Source: Bacillota bacterium
GTDB lineage: Bacteria > Bacillota > Clostridia > Oscillospirales > Ruminococcaceae
Assembly: GCA_023456995.1 (NCBI GenBank)
Contig: JAEWNU010000248.1
Location: forward strand, 1 to 6,584
Direction of reading: 5' to 3'
Length of the DNA: 6,584 nucleotides
Each line of letters begins with the position of its first letter. The stretch's first letter is position 1. Positions 5,304 through 6,584 of this stretch are shown one piece after another. The notes beneath the pieces are model-generated. The model did not search any database. It saw nothing but the letters and a program-made list of their open reading frames with translations, and was not told where the DNA came from. Both the position numbers and the translations under genes were made by a program.

Positions 5304-6101
5304 ATGGAACAATCAGAACGCCTTCGGCTGGAGGGCTGGCGGGTGCAGTCTTCTGAAAAACCGGGCTTTCATCCTGTTATTACGCCCAACCAACGTGAGT
5401 GCCGTGTGGCACAGGTTTATCGTCTCAACCTCCCGGCCGGAGAAAGTCATAGGCTGGAAACCGGCGCACTGGAAATGCATCCGGTGCTGATACAGGGGCA
5501 AGCCACCCTTTCAGCTCATCCTGAACTGGTGTCTGCCATGGAACAGTTTGATGCTTTTTATCTTCCCAGTGGGGAAAACGTCACTATCACCGCCCAGACA
5601 GACTGTATCTTCTATGTGGCTGCGGCTCCCTGCGAGGGCATCGGAAAGCCCAACTTCCGAAAATTCGATCCCACACTTCCTCTTGGGGATATTCATCAGA
5701 TTCATGGAAAGGGAGTCGGCCAGAGGGAGGTCATGTTCACATTGGACCCCAAAACGCCTGCGTCCCGTCTCATTTGCGGTATTACCTGGGGTGGGCAGGG
5801 CTCTTGGACGAGTTGGCCCCCACACCAGCATGAAAAAGACCTTGAAGAGGTTTATTGCTATTTTGATATGCCTAAGCCGAAGTTCGGATTCCATCTGAGC
5901 TATCTCAGAAGCGGCGACCCCGATGGCGTTGTGGCGCACACTGTCACCTCCGGAACCATGGTGCAGGCACCGGCCGGATATCATCCCACCGTTGCAAGCC
6001 CTACAGTGCGCAACACCTACCTGTGGGTACTGGCTTCCTTTACGCCTGAACAGAGAAGCTACGATCTGGCAGTTCTTGATCCGAGCTATGAACAGTATTG
6101 A
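5304..6101 (+). CDS. KduI/IolB-family bicupin isomerase
   Basis: Protein of 265 residues from the chosen ATG (see ribosome binding site at 5290-5294), close to IolB and KduI lengths. It has two cupin halves. The C-terminal half carries the metal site: SWPPHQHEKDLEEVYCYFD gives His174, His176 and Glu181 (H-x-H-x4-E), and AGYHP gives His227. KduI (5-dehydro-4-deoxy-D-glucuronate isomerase) and IolB (5-deoxyglucuronate isomerase) use this zinc site to convert an aldose-type uronate into the keto form in the cytoplasm. YCYFDMP followed by FHL resembles KduI, while PAGYHP and LEEVY resemble IolB, so I leave the symbol open. Lying between the large permease gene and the binding-protein gene, it probably acts on the imported sugar acid or on an early product, upstream of the KduD-type dehydrogenase (inference). 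All four metal ligands are present, so it should be active. Confidence 0.88.
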   Translation: MEQSERLRLEGWRVQSSEKPGFHPVITPNQRECRVAQVYRLNLPAGESHRLETGALEMHPVLIQGQATLSAHPELVSAMEQFDAFYLPSGENVTITAQTDCIFYVAAAPCEGIGKPNFRKFDPTLPLGDIHQIHGKGVGQREVMFTLDPKTPASRLICGITWGGQGSWTSWPPHQHEKDLEEVYCYFDMPKPKFGFHLSYLRSGDPDGVVAHTVTSGTMVQAPAGYHPTVASPTVRNTYLWVLASFTPEQRSYDLAVLDPSYEQY

Positions 6102-6104
6102 TCG

Positions 6105-6117
6105 ACCGTAAAACGGT
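6105..6117 (+). other. Small hairpin between isomerase and binding-protein genes
   Basis: ACCGT (6105-6109), loop AAA and ACGGT (6113-6117) form a compact stem three bases after the isomerase stop. No T-run follows, so it is not a clear terminator. Such hairpins can stabilise message ends, which would suit a binding protein made in excess over its permease. The stem is short and could be chance. Confidence 0.25.
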
Positions 6118-6161
6118 TATCAATAAAGAGACAAGCTTAAAAGATGAAAGGAGTTCATTCA

Positions 6162-6584
6162 ATGAAAAAGCGAATTCTCTCTCTTGTGTTTTCCTGTGCA
6201 TTGGTGTTTTCCATGACGGCCTGTGGCCAATCTGCAAGTTCCGCCCCGCAGGGAAGCACCTCCGGTTCTTCCGCCTCGGGCGAGGTAGTCACCCTCAAGC
6301 TCGCCATGGTGGATAATGAGTCGACCCCTTATTATAAGGGTGCTATGAAGATTGCTGAAGAAGTTTCCGCCGCGACGAACGGTCGCATCCAGATCGAGGT
6401 TGTGCCCGGCGGCACCCTTGGCGGCGAACGCGACACCGTTGAACTCGCTATGAACGGCGACCTTGACATTGCCACCGCTGCAAACTCGGTGTTGACTAAC
6501 TGGATTCCCGAAATGAGCATTCTTGATCAGGCCTACCTGTGGGAAAATGCCGATCAGGCTCATGCTGCAGTAGACGGCAAGGTT
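6162..6584 (+). CDS. dctP: TRAP transporter solute-binding lipoprotein (DctP family), N-terminal part, cut by window edge
   Basis: The frame is open from ATG 6162 to the right edge: 141 residues of an expected 330-350. The start has AAGGAG (6148-6153) 8 nt upstream. The N-terminus is a lipoprotein signal peptide: basic MKKR, hydrophobic ILSLVFSCALVF, then MTAC with Cys21 as the likely lipidated residue, followed by a Ser/Gly-rich linker to about residue 40. The mature domain then begins VTLKLAMVDNESTPYYKGAM, and continues with GRIQIEVVPGGTLGGERDTV, AMNGDLDIATAANSVLTNW and ILDQAYLWENADQAHAAVDG. This order matches the DctP family of periplasmic/extracytoplasmic receptors: first strand, helix, the 'G.L....E' stretch, the 'G.LDi' strand, and the hydrophobic region before the ligand-binding strand. 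The conserved Arg that binds the ligand carboxylate lies beyond the window. Lipid anchoring instead of free secretion fits a Gram-positive cell. The substrate is probably a sugar acid (inference from neighbours). Confidence 0.92.
   Translation, partial: MKKRILSLVFSCALVFSMTACGQSASSAPQGSTSGSSASGEVVTLKLAMVDNESTPYYKGAMKIAEEVSAATNGRIQIEVVPGGTLGGERDTVELAMNGDLDIATAANSVLTNWIPEMSILDQAYLWENADQAHAAVDGKV

Noticed and set aside
5511..5984. Minus-strand open frame of 157 codons
   Set aside because: It is antisense to the cupin isomerase, whose metal-binding motifs and ribosome binding site are clear; the antisense product shows no domain features.
6159..6563. Minus-strand open frame of 134 codons near the right edge
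   Set aside because: It is antisense to the binding-protein gene, which has a signal peptide, lipobox and family motifs in the plus frame.

Overview
The window looks like an accessory carbohydrate-catabolism locus from a Gram-positive anaerobe, most likely in the Clostridia. The supporting signs are strong AGGAGG-type ribosome binding sites on every gene, near-consensus housekeeping promoters, moderate-GC genes around a very AT-rich control region, and a solute-binding protein made as a lipoprotein (Cys21 after a short signal peptide). The lineage call is inference. No rRNA, tRNA, CRISPR array or mobile element is visible.

Layout. Two genes run leftward: the first codons of a phosphoglycerate-dehydrogenase-like 2-hydroxyacid dehydrogenase (98 to the left edge) and a KduD-type short-chain dehydrogenase (1352 to 591). 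A 491-bp gap without a convincing gene separates them and holds a terminator-like hairpin. To the right of the dehydrogenase is a roughly 475-bp divergent control region. It has a strong promoter on each strand and a 17-bp sequence repeated exactly in inverted orientation just downstream of each promoter. Five genes then run rightward: an FGGY-family sugar kinase (1829-3256), a 225-bp gap, a TRAP small permease subunit (3482-4009), a TRAP large permease subunit overlapping it by ATGA (4006-5277), a KduI/IolB-family cupin isomerase (5304-6101), and the start of a TRAP solute-binding lipoprotein (6162 to the right edge).

How the genes may work together (inference). The binding protein captures a sugar acid and the two TRAP subunits import it with a cation gradient. 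The isomerase interconverts aldose/ketose forms of an unusual (for example deoxy-keto) uronate, the dehydrogenase adds or removes a hydride, and the FGGY kinase phosphorylates the product. This resembles the KduI-KduD-KdgK route from unsaturated uronate to 2-keto-3-deoxygluconate phosphate, but with an FGGY kinase in the usual PfkB kinase's place and an isomerase sharing features of KduI and IolB. The substrate cannot be read from the sequence. The shared repeat between the two promoters suggests one regulator, not encoded here, controls both arms.

I see no wholly new type of system. The points most worth a second look are the shared operator-like repeats and the unusual combination of enzymes.
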